Origin: Leishmania mexicana MHOM/GT/2001/U1103
Taxonomy: Eukaryota; Euglenozoa; Kinetoplastea; Trypanosomatida; Trypanosomatidae
Length of the DNA stretch: 64,000 nucleotides
Direction of reading: 5' to 3'
Assembly: GCF_000234665.1 (NCBI RefSeq)
Contig: NC_018324.1
Coordinates: 3,117,688-3,181,687 of the forward strand
Part shown: one piece after another, positions 1-9,328 of the stretch
Numbering within the stretch: position 1 is the stretch's first letter
Layout: every line of letters starts with the position of its first letter
Made by a program: the position numbers and the translations under genes
Notes under the pieces: model-generated
Told to the model about the DNA's origin: nothing
Databases searched by the model: none
What the model saw: the letters and a program-made list of their open reading frames with translations, nothing else

Positions 1-26
1 AGTGATTTCAATACGCACCTGATTCT

Positions 27-102
27 CCATCCCTCTTCTCCTGCCTCTTCGCCTCTTTGGCACTCACACACAAACACACACACATATGCACGCATGCGAA
101 AG
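27..102 (+). promoter_or_regulatory. Candidate trans-splice acceptor for the zuotin-like gene
   Basis: A pyrimidine-rich tract at about 27-60 is followed by an AG-free stretch, and the first AG is at 101-102. A spliced leader added there would exclude the upstream in-frame ATG at 86. It would make the ATG at 209 the first start in the mRNA. This is inferred from sequence alone, without mapped ends. Confidence 0.4.
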
Positions 103-208
103 GAGTTCTGTGTGTGTCTGTTCCAGTGCACCTGCGTTAAAATCACCGTCGACAGGCATATCCGAGCACACATCTCTCTACAGTCCACCACCACAACAAT
201 TTCTCGCC

Positions 209-2167
209 ATGCAAGTGTTATCGATTGAACTGCCTGTCTTGAAGGCAGGCGAGAAGGCACTTGAGTGGTCTCAGGCACACCCAGGCGCCACCGACGATGC
301 CGTCGCGGCCGATGCACCGCCGCAGCTGAACCGCTGGATCGAGGCGTATCGCATCATTCCTCTAGGAGAAGCGTTCTGTCGCACTGTCGCCCTCACGACG
401 CAGCTGCGGCACGAGGATGCACGTATGCAGCAAGCGCATGCCGACCCTAATGTGGCGCAGCAGTGGGCCGCGGAGGAGGCTGATGGCATTGCCGCTGGCA
501 CAGACGGCGAGGATACAAACGATGCAGGCGACGACGGCGTCGGAGACGGTGCCCGTTACCAGTCCTTCTCCCGAAAGAAGAAATTTGTGAAGCTGACGGA
601 CAGCGACATGCTGATTGACTGGTACGAGGTGCTGAAGCTGGAGCAAGAGGAAGGGGCGACTGACGACCAAATCAGAGCGGCCTACCGGCGCTGCTGTCTC
701 GAGACGCACCCCGACAAGCAGCAGAACCACTCCGACGAGCTCTTTAAGAAGGTGCAACGTGCCTTCGATATCCTTGGCGATCCAGACACGCGCCAGGCCT
801 ACGACTCTTCGCGCCCATTCAACGACGCCATCCCTGGCGAGCAGGTGGAGGAGGGCAACTTCTTCAGCACCTTCGGCCCCGTCTTTGAACGCAACAAGAA
901 GTGGAGCAGCGTCCCCGGCATGCCGTCCCTCGGCACGGATAAGACGCCGTACGCCGAGGTCCTCCGCTTCTACGACCGCTGGACGGGTTTTCAGAGCTGG
1001 CGCGACTTCTCACACCTGGCGGATCTGGTGGAGATCGACGACACCATGTGCCGCGAGGAGAAGCGCTACTATCAGCGCGAGAACGCCCGCCAGCTGAGCC
1101 ACCACCACAAGGAGGAGCAGAAGCGCATTCGACTTCTGGTCGACCGGGCTCGTAAGAACGACCCGCGCCTGCGCCGCCGCCGAGAAGAGGAGGAAGAGAA
1201 GCGCCTCAAAGTGTTGAGGGAGCGGGAGGCATTCCGGCTGCAGCTCGCCGCCGAGGAGGAGCGTCGCCGCGCTGAAGAGGCCCGAAAGCAGAAGGAAAGG
1301 GAAGAGGCCAAGGTGGGTGCGCAGCAGCAAGAGAAGCAGGCGATGCGCGAGGCGCAGATGGCGGTGCTGGGCTTCTTTGAACAGCACGGGCTCCTGGATG
1401 AAACCCCGACAAACAAGCTCCTCGCAGACCGTGTGCGCCGTCCGAACGTGCAGTGGATCTTCTCCAAGACCACGAACGCGACCGAGGCGCAGAAGCTGCG
1501 CGATGTCCTACTGGCCTGCCCCACGGATCCCCGGCCACGCACGAACGACCCGCAGAGCAAAGATGTGGAAGGCTCCGAGGAGGTGGAGGCCGTCATGCGC
1601 TTCAACGCGCTCGTTCAAAAGATGGAACAACACTGCGGCGTGAACCGCTACGGCGAGGCCGTGAAGAAGGTTCAGGACGGCGATGCGGCCACGGCTGCAG
1701 CGAAGAAAGAAGTCGCGGCGGCAGCAGCAAAGACACCTGTCGACGCAGGACAGGAGTGGACGGACGAAGACCTAAGCCGGCTGCAGAAGGCGACGGCCAA
1801 GTACCCGCCTGGCTCCGTCGATCGCTGGATCAAGATCTGTGACGTGCTCCGTCACCGCTTTACGGAGGAGCAGGCCATGGCCAAGGTGAGCGAACTAACT
1901 GCTGCGCTGCACAACGCAGGGTCTGGCAACCCCACTTCTGCCGCCCCCGCCTCCCCTTCGCACGCCTCGGCCACCAGCCCAGCTGCCTCGTCCGTGGAGA
2001 ACTGGTCTCTGACGCAGCAGAAGCAGCTGGAGAAGGGTCTGCGTGACCTGAAGGACTATAAGGAGAAGGACAAGTTCCAGAAAATCGCGAAGATGGTAGA
2101 GGACAAGACAGCCAAAGAGTGCTTTGAGCGCTTCAAGTTCCTCTGCTCTGTGAACAAGAAGAAATAA
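209..2167 (+). CDS. Zuotin/DNAJC2 (MPP11)-like J-domain protein
   Basis: This 652-aa protein looks like a ribosome-associated J-protein co-chaperone of the zuotin/DNAJC2 family. In yeast and animals these proteins stimulate an Hsp70 acting on nascent chains at the ribosome exit. A J domain lies at about residues 137-200 with the HPD motif at 167-169. It is followed by a zuotin-type region (about 215-330), a long highly charged Glu/Arg/Lys helix (about 320-430), and two SANT/Myb-like domains at about 516-560 and 599-645. J domain plus charged helix plus paired SANT domains is the metazoan DNAJC2 layout and sets it apart from an ordinary type III DnaJ. The reading frame is open upstream to an ATG at 86. 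I prefer 209 because the 41 extra residues look like untranslated leader and the likely splice acceptor lies between the two ATGs. It is followed on the same strand by the YIF1-like gene. Confidence 0.93.
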   Translation: MQVLSIELPVLKAGEKALEWSQAHPGATDDAVAADAPPQLNRWIEAYRIIPLGEAFCRTVALTTQLRHEDARMQQAHADPNVAQQWAAEEADGIAAGTDGEDTNDAGDDGVGDGARYQSFSRKKKFVKLTDSDMLIDWYEVLKLEQEEGATDDQIRAAYRRCCLETHPDKQQNHSDELFKKVQRAFDILGDPDTRQAYDSSRPFNDAIPGEQVEEGNFFSTFGPVFERNKKWSSVPGMPSLGTDKTPYAEVLRFYDRWTGFQSWRDFSHLADLVEIDDTMCREEKRYYQRENARQLSHHHKEEQKRIRLLVDRARKNDPRLRRRREEEEEKRLKVLREREAFRLQLAAEEERRRAEEARKQKEREEAKVGAQQQEKQAMREAQMAVLGFFEQHGLLDETPTNKLLADRVRRPNVQWIFSKTTNATEAQKLRDVLLACPTDPRPRTNDPQSKDVEGSEEVEAVMRFNALVQKMEQHCGVNRYGEAVKKVQDGDAATAAAKKEVAAAAAKTPVDAGQEWTDEDLSRLQKATAKYPPGSVDRWIKICDVLRHRFTEEQAMAKVSELTAALHNAGSGNPTSAAPASPSHASATSPAASSVENWSLTQQKQLEKGLRDLKDYKEKDKFQKIAKMVEDKTAKECFERFKFLCSVNKKK

Positions 2168-3098
2168 TGTGCTGCATGTCGTGCCCCTATGCGCGTGCAA
2201 GGGCAGCGGCGGACTGTTGACAAGTGTCACGTGTAACGCTCCCTGAGATAAGGGCATGGTAAAACTGGGGTGATTCAAGCACATGTACGTGCACTCGACA
2301 TGCTGGTCCACCTGAATCTCTGTTTTTGTTTTGTTTTTCGTTCCCCCGTATCTGGTATTGCGTCTAATGGCACAAGCAAGCAACATATCTCTGGCGGACC
2401 AACGGTCTCTGCCTGTCTGTCTGTTGGTATGTGCAAGTGGGTAGTCGAGAAGGACAATGCTTGTGTATTCTCTTCGCCCCCATCAGCTGCGAGCCACCTC
2501 CCCCCCCCCTTTCAGAGCTTGTCTTTTCGCTGTTCCTGTGATACAGGAGAGTGATAGGACCCCACTTGTCTCAGCGACTTTGTGGTCGACAACGTCTTCG
2601 CATGCTTTCATTCCTCTGAGCTGCGAGGGGGAGAGGTTGAGAGCCACGTGTGTGATCATGTCGGCAACTCGTCGCACCGCGCCAGTGCTCCCGTGTACGC
2701 GTTTTATTCAAACGTGTGTTAGTGCGCGTGTGTGTCGCATGTTCTGCGCTATCATTTCCATATTTGTTTTACCTCTTTGTCCCCCCCCCTCCACTCTACA
2801 AACACACACCGCCTTCCCTCCCCTCTGTCCTCTTGAACCCACCCCACTCAACCGCCTCTATATGCGGTATGCTCTGTACGTCCATGTGTCACCCTGCCTA
2901 GTCACAGTCCAGGAAACACGATAGGTGCCCACGACTTATACGCACACACACACAAGCACGTACGCAAGGTGTCGCCCTCACCAGAACAGTGAACCTTCTT
3001 GTTGTTCCACTGCCGTCAGACGTGCACCCGCACGCTCTGGTCGCCTTGTCTTTTCTCGCGCCCTTTTTTTTTGTGGCCCATTGCGGGAAGCTGGAATC
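2168..3098 (+). other. Intergenic region, zuotin-like to YIF1-like
   Basis: I see no gene here. Pyrimidine-rich tracts at about 2780-2870 and 3040-3075 are followed by AGs at 2900-2901 and 3089-3090. Either could accept the spliced leader for the next gene, the first giving the more usual leader length. Confidence 0.5.
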
Positions 3099-4061
3099 AT
3101 GCAGACTCCGCATACTCCGACGATCAACTTCGGCCCCACGGGCGGCAGCGGCAGCCCAAGTGGCGGCACCGCCTTTTTTGGCCGAAGCGACCCGAACGCA
3201 ATGATGTTGCAGATGGGGCTTAGTTACGGGCAGAACATTCTCCAAAAACACGTCCAGCAGGGCGAGGCTGGACTAGCTTACTACATGCCTTTCATCCGCG
3301 CTATTCGCAACTACTTTGCTGTGGACAACACGTACGTAAAGCGAAAGCTGATCATGCTCACAATACCCTTCCTCACCAAGTATGTCCGCAAGTCGCCGGC
3401 CGGCGGGGAGAGCGATTTCGGCAGCAGCGGCGGTGGTGCCGGGGAGGCGACCGGAGACCAAGTCTTTGGCGGCACGACCGGTTCCCCAGCCTCAATGTAC
3501 CCAGCTGTCTCGCCTTCTACGCTCGTGGGTCACGACGGCGGCAGCAGCACCTTTGCCGCTCCCTCGCTGCCCCTGAACGACGTCTTCGCATCAGACCTGT
3601 ACATCCCTCTGATGAGTGTGATCACCTACGTTGTACTCGCCGCTTACATTCTTGGCGCCAACTCCCCGACAACCTCCGTCACAGCCGCGTCGCTCATCTC
3701 CACCGCGTGGGTGATCGGCATTTGGTTTTTCCTCGAGGTTGTTGTGCTAAAGGGTGCCGCGTATGCGCTCCTTGTCATGCCGAACCCGCCGCTGCTGGAG
3801 CTGCTCGCACTGTGCGGGTACAAGTACGTTCTTCTCTGCCTGGGTGTTCTCGCGTCGCAGTGTCTCCCACCGAGTCGCCTCTACAGCGGTCTTTTCATGC
3901 TGTATGCGGTACTGGCGCATAGCTTCTTCACCGTGCGAGTTTTAGGGCTGCAGTACATGCGTAGCGACGGTCGCGTGTCACCACGGTCTCGCGTGTACAC
4001 CTATATGGCCGCTCTGGCGCAGGTGCCAGGCTGTGTCTGGTTGTTCGTGCGGCTGCTCTAA
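3099..4061 (+). CDS. YIF1/Hrf1-family ER-Golgi membrane protein
   Basis: This 320-aa protein matches the YIF1 (Hrf1) family. These multi-spanning proteins pair with Yip1-family partners and act in vesicle traffic between ER and Golgi. The N-terminal 50 residues are Gly/Ser/Pro-rich. They are followed by a family-like segment near residues 30-45, where DPNA leads into a Met/Leu-rich stretch ending in SYGQ. A soluble region with a Gly/Ser-rich insertion (about 100-160) comes next. About five hydrophobic segments follow at roughly 167-187, 196-222, 228-250, 255-278 and 300-320, so the protein ends in or at the membrane. Length and topology suit the family. The frame is open upstream to 2925, but that part is low-complexity leader-like sequence, so the ATG at 3099 is chosen. 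A YIP1-type relative is the main alternative. Confidence 0.88.
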   Translation: MQTPHTPTINFGPTGGSGSPSGGTAFFGRSDPNAMMLQMGLSYGQNILQKHVQQGEAGLAYYMPFIRAIRNYFAVDNTYVKRKLIMLTIPFLTKYVRKSPAGGESDFGSSGGGAGEATGDQVFGGTTGSPASMYPAVSPSTLVGHDGGSSTFAAPSLPLNDVFASDLYIPLMSVITYVVLAAYILGANSPTTSVTAASLISTAWVIGIWFFLEVVVLKGAAYALLVMPNPPLLELLALCGYKYVLLCLGVLASQCLPPSRLYSGLFMLYAVLAHSFFTVRVLGLQYMRSDGRVSPRSRVYTYMAALAQVPGCVWLFVRLL

Positions 4062-4881
4062 GCAGCAAAGGCGGCGTTCCTTTGATGCTCCTGTGCGCAT
4101 TAAGGGGGAAAGGCGGTGCATGAGGGGTCGGGAGAGCGTATAGGTTTTTTCTTCTCCCTGGTGAAAGTGCCTACATGCCCTGCTCGCCACCAATACAACA
4201 CCCTGCGCCCCCTCCCCTGGGCTATTTTTTTTTTGCGCTTCTCCTTTTGTCGGTGATTCATGACCTGACGTGCTTGCTAGCGAGCTGCGCTTGCCACTCG
4301 CTCGCCTACACTTCAAGTTCGCTGCATCCCTTTTTTTCTGTGCGCGCTCCGGGGGGGGGGGTATCTGTACATGCAGCTATTCACCAAAGTACGTAACGTC
4401 TCTCCGCCCTCTTCTCCCCTCCGGTGCTTCACACTCAACGCTGGCGCAGACGTCGCCGCCGCAAGGCTCAGGGGGGAGGGAGTAGAAGAGACAGAGAGAG
4501 AATTGACCCGGGTGTTCGGCTTCTCTGTTCTCCCAGCACTTATGCAGTCCTCACGGCGGCGTCAGCTGTGAGTCGTCTTTCCCCCTCCGAGGCCCTCCCA
4601 TGTACCTCTTGAATCCATCGCGCTCACGCATCTGGCCCCCTCCCTCTCCCTAATCATGGTCGCTACCAACCTTCTTATCATCCTCGCCTCACACACCTCC
4701 ATTTCGAAACCCACATGCGCATACACGCACCGACGCTCGTATTAGCGTGCGCTCGTGTCCCGTTCAGCCCGGCATCGCCTCGCGCACTCACATCTGTGCA
4801 CGACTTCCGTGTCTCGGGCCCCGTGTGTGTTTCGGTCTTGTCTCTCCCCTTCCCAGCTCCTCTCTATCAACCCTTCACACC
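4062..4881 (+). other. Intergenic region, YIF1-like to PRP38-like
   Basis: No gene is seen. It contains a G10 run near 4351-4360 and several CT-rich tracts (about 4585-4655 and 4840-4880) typical of trans-splicing and polyadenylation signals in trypanosomatids. Confidence 0.5.
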
Positions 4882-5691
4882 ATGTCGTGGAACCTCAAAG
4901 GACGGGCGGCGGTTGCAGCCCTCGACCCGCCCACCCGCTATCGCGTCCTGCACTCGCACACCATGACGCGGTGCGCCAACAAGCCGCTACTCTGGGTCCT
5001 GGAGGAACTGATCACCCTCCGCTACCTCGGCGGCCTAGCCGGTCCTCTTCACACGGCGAACTACTTCATCTCCCTTGTCGTCCGCCTCCTGCAAATTTGC
5101 CCTTCGGTCGCCATCGTGCGCGTCATGCTGGAGCAGGATGTGCACAAGTATCTGCGAGCCGCGGCGCTTCTGATCATCCGTCTTATCGGGAACGTGGAGC
5201 TGCAGCGGGAGGCAATGCGTGTGGGGTGGTCAGACTACCGAAAGCTGTGCCTCTACGGATCTGACCCCGCACAGGAGTTGGCAGAGTCGACGTCAGCCAC
5301 CGCTGCCGGAGCGGAGGGAATGACGGCGGGCACGTCGAGGACGCTCGCCTCCTCTATGCTGCCGCTGGACCACTACAAGAGGTCACGCGCGGAGATGGAG
5401 ATGCACAGCGGTAATAGCAATCTTGCTAGTGACGCACAAAGCGGTGAGTCTGACAGAGCCGACGCACAGGCGCCAGAGCCACCACAGTACTGGCTGATCC
5501 GCATGGATGAGTTCACCGACTATCTCTTTGGTGTAGCCTCTGCCTCCACAGCGTCACAGGGCAAGGAGCTGCATGAGCTCTTGAAGGCACCTACCTCATC
5601 ACCGCCCAGCCCATCTTCGGCAGGCGCATCCTCTCGCACACTGCCGGGGCACACGTTTATGGGACTTCATTTTCCTCCTGTAATTGTGTAA
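4882..5691 (+). CDS. PRP38-family pre-mRNA splicing factor
   Basis: This 269-aa protein carries a PRP38 domain over about residues 15-130. In yeast and humans, Prp38 is a spliceosomal protein needed for activation of the tri-snRNP. In trypanosomatids the spliceosome mainly performs spliced-leader trans-splicing. Evidence is the series of helices ending in the family's hallmark segments: a KYLRAAALLIIRLIG stretch (about residues 91-105), corresponding to the conserved KY-R-x-L-x-RL block, and a WSDYRKL motif (about 115-121), corresponding to DYRKLR. The C-terminal half is low-complexity and rich in Ser, Ala and acidic residues, with a short conserved-looking block (about 208-235) in which YWLIRMDEF recurs to the domain theme. 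The ATG at 4882 is preferred to any upstream GTG or ATG, since the upstream residues are leader-like. Confidence 0.87.
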   Translation: MSWNLKGRAAVAALDPPTRYRVLHSHTMTRCANKPLLWVLEELITLRYLGGLAGPLHTANYFISLVVRLLQICPSVAIVRVMLEQDVHKYLRAAALLIIRLIGNVELQREAMRVGWSDYRKLCLYGSDPAQELAESTSATAAGAEGMTAGTSRTLASSMLPLDHYKRSRAEMEMHSGNSNLASDAQSGESDRADAQAPEPPQYWLIRMDEFTDYLFGVASASTASQGKELHELLKAPTSSPPSPSSAGASSRTLPGHTFMGLHFPPVIV

Positions 5692-6315
5692 TGCGTGGCA
5701 GACGCGCCTCATGAGCACCTCTGTTCACACACGTCGGGAAGCAGGTGACGCCAAACATGAAAAAAAAAGACAACTTGTGAGCCTGATGTGGCCTTGGTGG
5801 CAGACCGCATCCGTTTAGGATTCCATCGTGTCTGCCTTCCACCTCTCGCCGTGTTTCTCGTACGGAATAGTGCGTCGGCTCCGATGAACATCGGCCAACG
5901 CTGAGTAGCATGTGCTCGAAGGGACAAGGGTTTGCGCTCTCCATACACACACACATATCCGCGTAGGCTTTTCTCTGTTGTCTTCACGCAGCCTCTCTCT
6001 CTCCCACCCTCCCGTCCTAACCTCTAGCAAGTATTCCTCTGCGTGTTTCTGTCTCCCTGTGTGGGTGGGTGTCTCCTTTACTGTCAATTGCAATCTCCTG
6101 GCTTGGCTCTTCACCCCACCAAGCCACCCACCCGCTCTCCCCCCTCGGCCTCGCATGCATCTGTGCCCTGTCGCTGCAACGCGGCTTCTTTTTTACTTCC
6201 CCACTCCTCCTCCATCTCTCCTCCTTTGTTTTTTTTTGTATAATCAAAGCGAAGAGAGTTTCGCTGTTTTGTTTTTCGTAGGTGTCCACTGGCGTTCGTG
6301 TCCGTGCGTATCACA
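5692..6315 (+). promoter_or_regulatory. Intergenic region with candidate splice acceptor at 6248-6249
   Basis: No gene is seen. A strong CT-rich tract (about 6090-6240, ending in a T9 run) is followed by the first AG at 6248-6249. That would give the next gene a leader of about 66 nt before the ATG at 6316. Confidence 0.45.
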
Positions 6316-7209
6316 ATGCAGCCCCTCGACATTGAGCAGCAGCTCCGTCTGCGGGAGGCGATGAAGACTCAGCGTCAGGCAGCGGAAGCAACCCCATCGC
6401 TCTCGTACATCCACGAGGAGTACTACGCGGCGGCTGGCGATGCTATCACCCTCTTTGGCGGCATCTGCGCTGTCACCGGGCTGTTGTTTCTCGCGTCAGC
6501 GCTGCTGACCAAGACAAGGCTAGCGAACACGGTGCGCCTAAGCTTTCAGCGCAGTGGTGTGAGTCTCATTCCGCAGTGTGCAAGCCCCCCACTCTTCTCC
6601 GTCTGCATGGCGGTGTGGATGGGACTCTTGGGGGTGCAGTCCGTGTGCGATGTGCTGCGGGAGGTCGCGCACCAGCACTACCGCGCCGTCAAGGAGAAAA
6701 ACGTATCGGCGCTGGCGGATCTTTCCCTCCTTCACCGCATCCATGTGGGTACAGTGAACCCTCGTCCTCTCTGGGGTTTGTCAACGGAGATCACCACACA
6801 GTACCCACTACTCATGCAGTGGATCATGGCACCGACGGCGCTGCTGTTCGCGGTGCAATACGCGGGTATGATTTGCATCTGGTGCTACATGCTCTTCTGT
6901 GGTAAGCCGCTCGATGCTGGCTTGATGGGTGCTCTGCTTACCTTCTTTCCAAGCTTCTACGATGCACTGCTGCTGAACGGCAACGAGCCAGATCGCTGGC
7001 CGGTGTGGGTCACTCTTGTGAACTTTATGATCAGCCTGATGTGCGTCTGGAGCTTCGGTGCACCTCTGGTGCGGCGCGAGTACCGCGAGGTGATGAGGGA
7101 GCTGCAAGGGCACACAGCAAAGGCGCTTTTCAAGGACCGACCGGAGATGAGCAGGATGCAAGCTCGCGGTGGTGCTCGAGGTGGCAGCGCATGTAAGAAA
7201 TCGAAGTAA
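6316..7209 (+). CDS. Conserved-looking multi-spanning membrane protein, unknown function
   Basis: I do not recognise this 297-aa protein. It has a hydrophilic N-terminus and about five hydrophobic segments at roughly residues 43-65, 92-112, 168-195, 200-220 and 229-251. A basic C-terminal tail ends in KKSK. Lys at positions -4 and -3 fits the dilysine KKXX signal for COPI retrieval to the ER, so an ER or early Golgi location with a cytosolic C-terminus is plausible. GC-rich codon use and an uninterrupted frame between two clear intergenic regions make it a real gene. The frame is open to a GTG at 6298, but the ATG at 6316 is the likely start. It lies between the PRP38-like and esterase-like genes, which gives no functional hint. 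Confidence 0.82.
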   Translation: MQPLDIEQQLRLREAMKTQRQAAEATPSLSYIHEEYYAAAGDAITLFGGICAVTGLLFLASALLTKTRLANTVRLSFQRSGVSLIPQCASPPLFSVCMAVWMGLLGVQSVCDVLREVAHQHYRAVKEKNVSALADLSLLHRIHVGTVNPRPLWGLSTEITTQYPLLMQWIMAPTALLFAVQYAGMICIWCYMLFCGKPLDAGLMGALLTFFPSFYDALLLNGNEPDRWPVWVTLVNFMISLMCVWSFGAPLVRREYREVMRELQGHTAKALFKDRPEMSRMQARGGARGGSACKKSK

Positions 7210-8074
7210 AAGTAACCCGCTCACAGACAGCGCACGACCCTATCCCTCGCCTCCTCCTTTGCTATGCGCCACACACACACAGATACACACACTTTCTTCT
7301 AGTTTTTGCACGCGGTTTATCATGGAACGAAGCTACCCACGTCTGCAGCTCCTTTGCGGGACGAACCTCCCCTCTCTTGACGTGTGAGACTGCGTTTTCT
7401 ACTTGTCGTGCGTTCAGTCGCTTATCAAACGCGCGTGTCCTTCTTCCCACCCACTCTCTGACCCCCTCCTCAATTCGAATTGCACACGTGCGATGGCTTT
7501 ATCCCGGCAACACAGCAGGGGCTCAGCCAGTCACTGGCTCACCCGCAGCACTGTGCTGACAGCGTCGGATGCCTTGCGGCCTCTGGCTCAACCACGTCCT
7601 GTCCGCGTCACACGACAATCCTTTTCTTTCCTCATCTCCCTCCTCATCTCCATTCGCTCCAGACGTCTGGCCCCGCGTTCTGAGCAAAGTATTCACAGCA
7701 CCCTCACACTCACACTACTTTTTCTCGAAATTCACCGAGTCATCATCCCCTCGTACGCCAGGGTCTTTTATCGCCGCCTCCTTTTATTCCGTGGTGGTCA
7801 TCTCTCCCTCCTCCCTGCCTTCTTCGAAGACCTCGTTGTCCGTACTCGTGCGCGCATTACCGACCGTCTCTCGTGGCGTGCCAAGCAAGCGAAGAAAACG
7901 GGAACAGACTCGGAAGTAAACATATGAGAACACTTTAATGTAGACGGGAAGAAGCAGAAGCAGAGGCAGCACTTGGCAATTCCATACGGATACCTCCACG
8001 CACTCAAAAGGGTACTCGGACATCCTCGTACACTTGGCGGCATCTCCTCCCCCTACCCCGCTAGCTCGCGCCTC
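7210..8074 (+). other. Intergenic region, membrane protein to esterase-like
   Basis: No gene is seen. CT-rich tracts at about 7610-7665 and 7770-7825 are the likely trans-splicing signals for the esterase-like gene. A 174-codon open frame at 7403-7927 is low-complexity and judged non-coding. Confidence 0.5.
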
Positions 8075-9328
8075 ATGTCCGCCATCATCCTCACACTCGC
8101 TGCTCTTGCGACGGCGCCGCCCTCTCGCACCCCTGCAACGCATCTGCACAGCCTCAGCCAAGCCACTCAACCACGGCAGCATCAGCTCCTTTTTCAGCCG
8201 CGCGAGGAGGGGGTGGCATACAGTGAAGACAACAACGGCACCGTGCACTACCGTTTCTACTTTCCCCATGCCAGCTCTGTTGTTGTCGCTCTTGTGAAGG
8301 TTTGCCTGGTGAACCGCGATGGTGGCACTGTCCCTGTCGCCTCCATCGGGGTCGCCGTACCCATGACAAAGCACCAAGACGGAATGTGGGTCGGAACCAT
8401 GTCCGCTCCTGTTGGGCTGCAGTGTGTCGTCCTCATGGTGGATGGCAACCCTGTGCTGACACCCTACCTCAGCATCGGGTGCCTGCATGGGCTCCAGCGG
8501 GCAAACTACATCGACGTCCCGCCACCGAACCCAAATCAATGTGTCTATGCCGTGCGGCCCTCTGTCGAGCACGGGATAGTGGCCCACAACTACTTGAAGT
8601 CCTACACAATGGACACAATCGAGGAGGTTCTTATCTACCTGCCGCCCTCGTATCACAAGGCGAGCAGCGCAACACGTCACTACCCCGTGCTGTACCTCTT
8701 GCACGACGACCGCGAGTACCCAGTGAACTGCGTACAGCAGGGTAAGGTGAACGTCATCGCCGACAACCTCATCGCCGACGGCAAGATGACGGAGATGATC
8801 ATTGTAATGAAGAGTAGTGCGAGCCCAGGCGCCAATGGCGAGTTCCCTCCATGTGATCCGGCCCAGCTGTGCGAGGACCTGACGGAGGACATCATTCCGT
8901 ATGTCGACAACCACTACCGCACCGAGGCAGATCGCGACAACCGCGCCATCGCCGGTCTCTACATGGGCTCCATACAGGTCAGCAGACTCTGCATGACACA
9001 CCACGATCTCTTCGCCTACGCCGGCATGTTCTCTGGCTTCCTGAGCAGCAACTGGAACGGCTTCGGTACGGACAGCGACCACATTGAAGCCCTCCGCCAC
9101 GATCCCTCAGTCTTTCAGGCCGCTATGAAAGTGCTCTTCCGTTGCATTGGTGACGACACCACGCACCGCGCCGCGTTTGAGGCGGACGACGCTCTGCTGG
9201 CTGAGCTCGGCGTGGCGTGCGAGCGGCGCATCTACGTGGGCTCGCATAGCTGGGAGGTATGGCGCCAGGCCGCAGCCGATTTCCTCCCAATGCTATTCAA
9301 GGGCCCAAACTTTCTTCCTCGTCACTGA
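8075..9328 (+). CDS. Esterase-fold protein (Fes/feruloyl-esterase-like), probable pseudoenzyme
   Basis: This 417-aa protein has the two-part layout of enterochelin-esterase/feruloyl-esterase-like alpha/beta hydrolases. A short hydrophobic N-terminus (residues 1-15) is a weak signal-peptide candidate. An Ig-like early-set region spans about 40-135, and the hydrolase domain about 180-410. In the hydrolase part, LIYLPPSY (186-193) and PVLYLLHDD (204-212) match the usual YLPPGY and LYLLHG strands. The nucleophile elbow, normally GLSMGG, reads GLYMGS (294-299). Tyr296 therefore sits where the catalytic Ser should be. A histidine in VGSHSWEVW (388-396) matches the family's conserved GGHDWxxW segment. 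With no nucleophile Ser it is probably not a working serine esterase and may instead bind a ligand. A decayed homologue lies about 5 kb downstream. The ATG at 8075 is the first in a frame open from a TTG at 7973. Confidence 0.85.
   Translation: MSAIILTLAALATAPPSRTPATHLHSLSQATQPRQHQLLFQPREEGVAYSEDNNGTVHYRFYFPHASSVVVALVKVCLVNRDGGTVPVASIGVAVPMTKHQDGMWVGTMSAPVGLQCVVLMVDGNPVLTPYLSIGCLHGLQRANYIDVPPPNPNQCVYAVRPSVEHGIVAHNYLKSYTMDTIEEVLIYLPPSYHKASSATRHYPVLYLLHDDREYPVNCVQQGKVNVIADNLIADGKMTEMIIVMKSSASPGANGEFPPCDPAQLCEDLTEDIIPYVDNHYRTEADRDNRAIAGLYMGSIQVSRLCMTHHDLFAYAGMFSGFLSSNWNGFGTDSDHIEALRHDPSVFQAAMKVLFRCIGDDTTHRAAFEADDALLAELGVACERRIYVGSHSWEVWRQAAADFLPMLFKGPNFLPRH

Noticed and set aside
86..208. Upstream ATG at 86 as start of the zuotin-like protein
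   Set aside because: The likely splice acceptor at 101-102 lies after it, and the added residues are low-complexity leader-like.
7784..9100. 438-codon reverse-strand open frame opposite the esterase-like gene
   Set aside because: It is the antisense shadow of a GC-rich coding region. It has no domain and the sense frame has clear homology.
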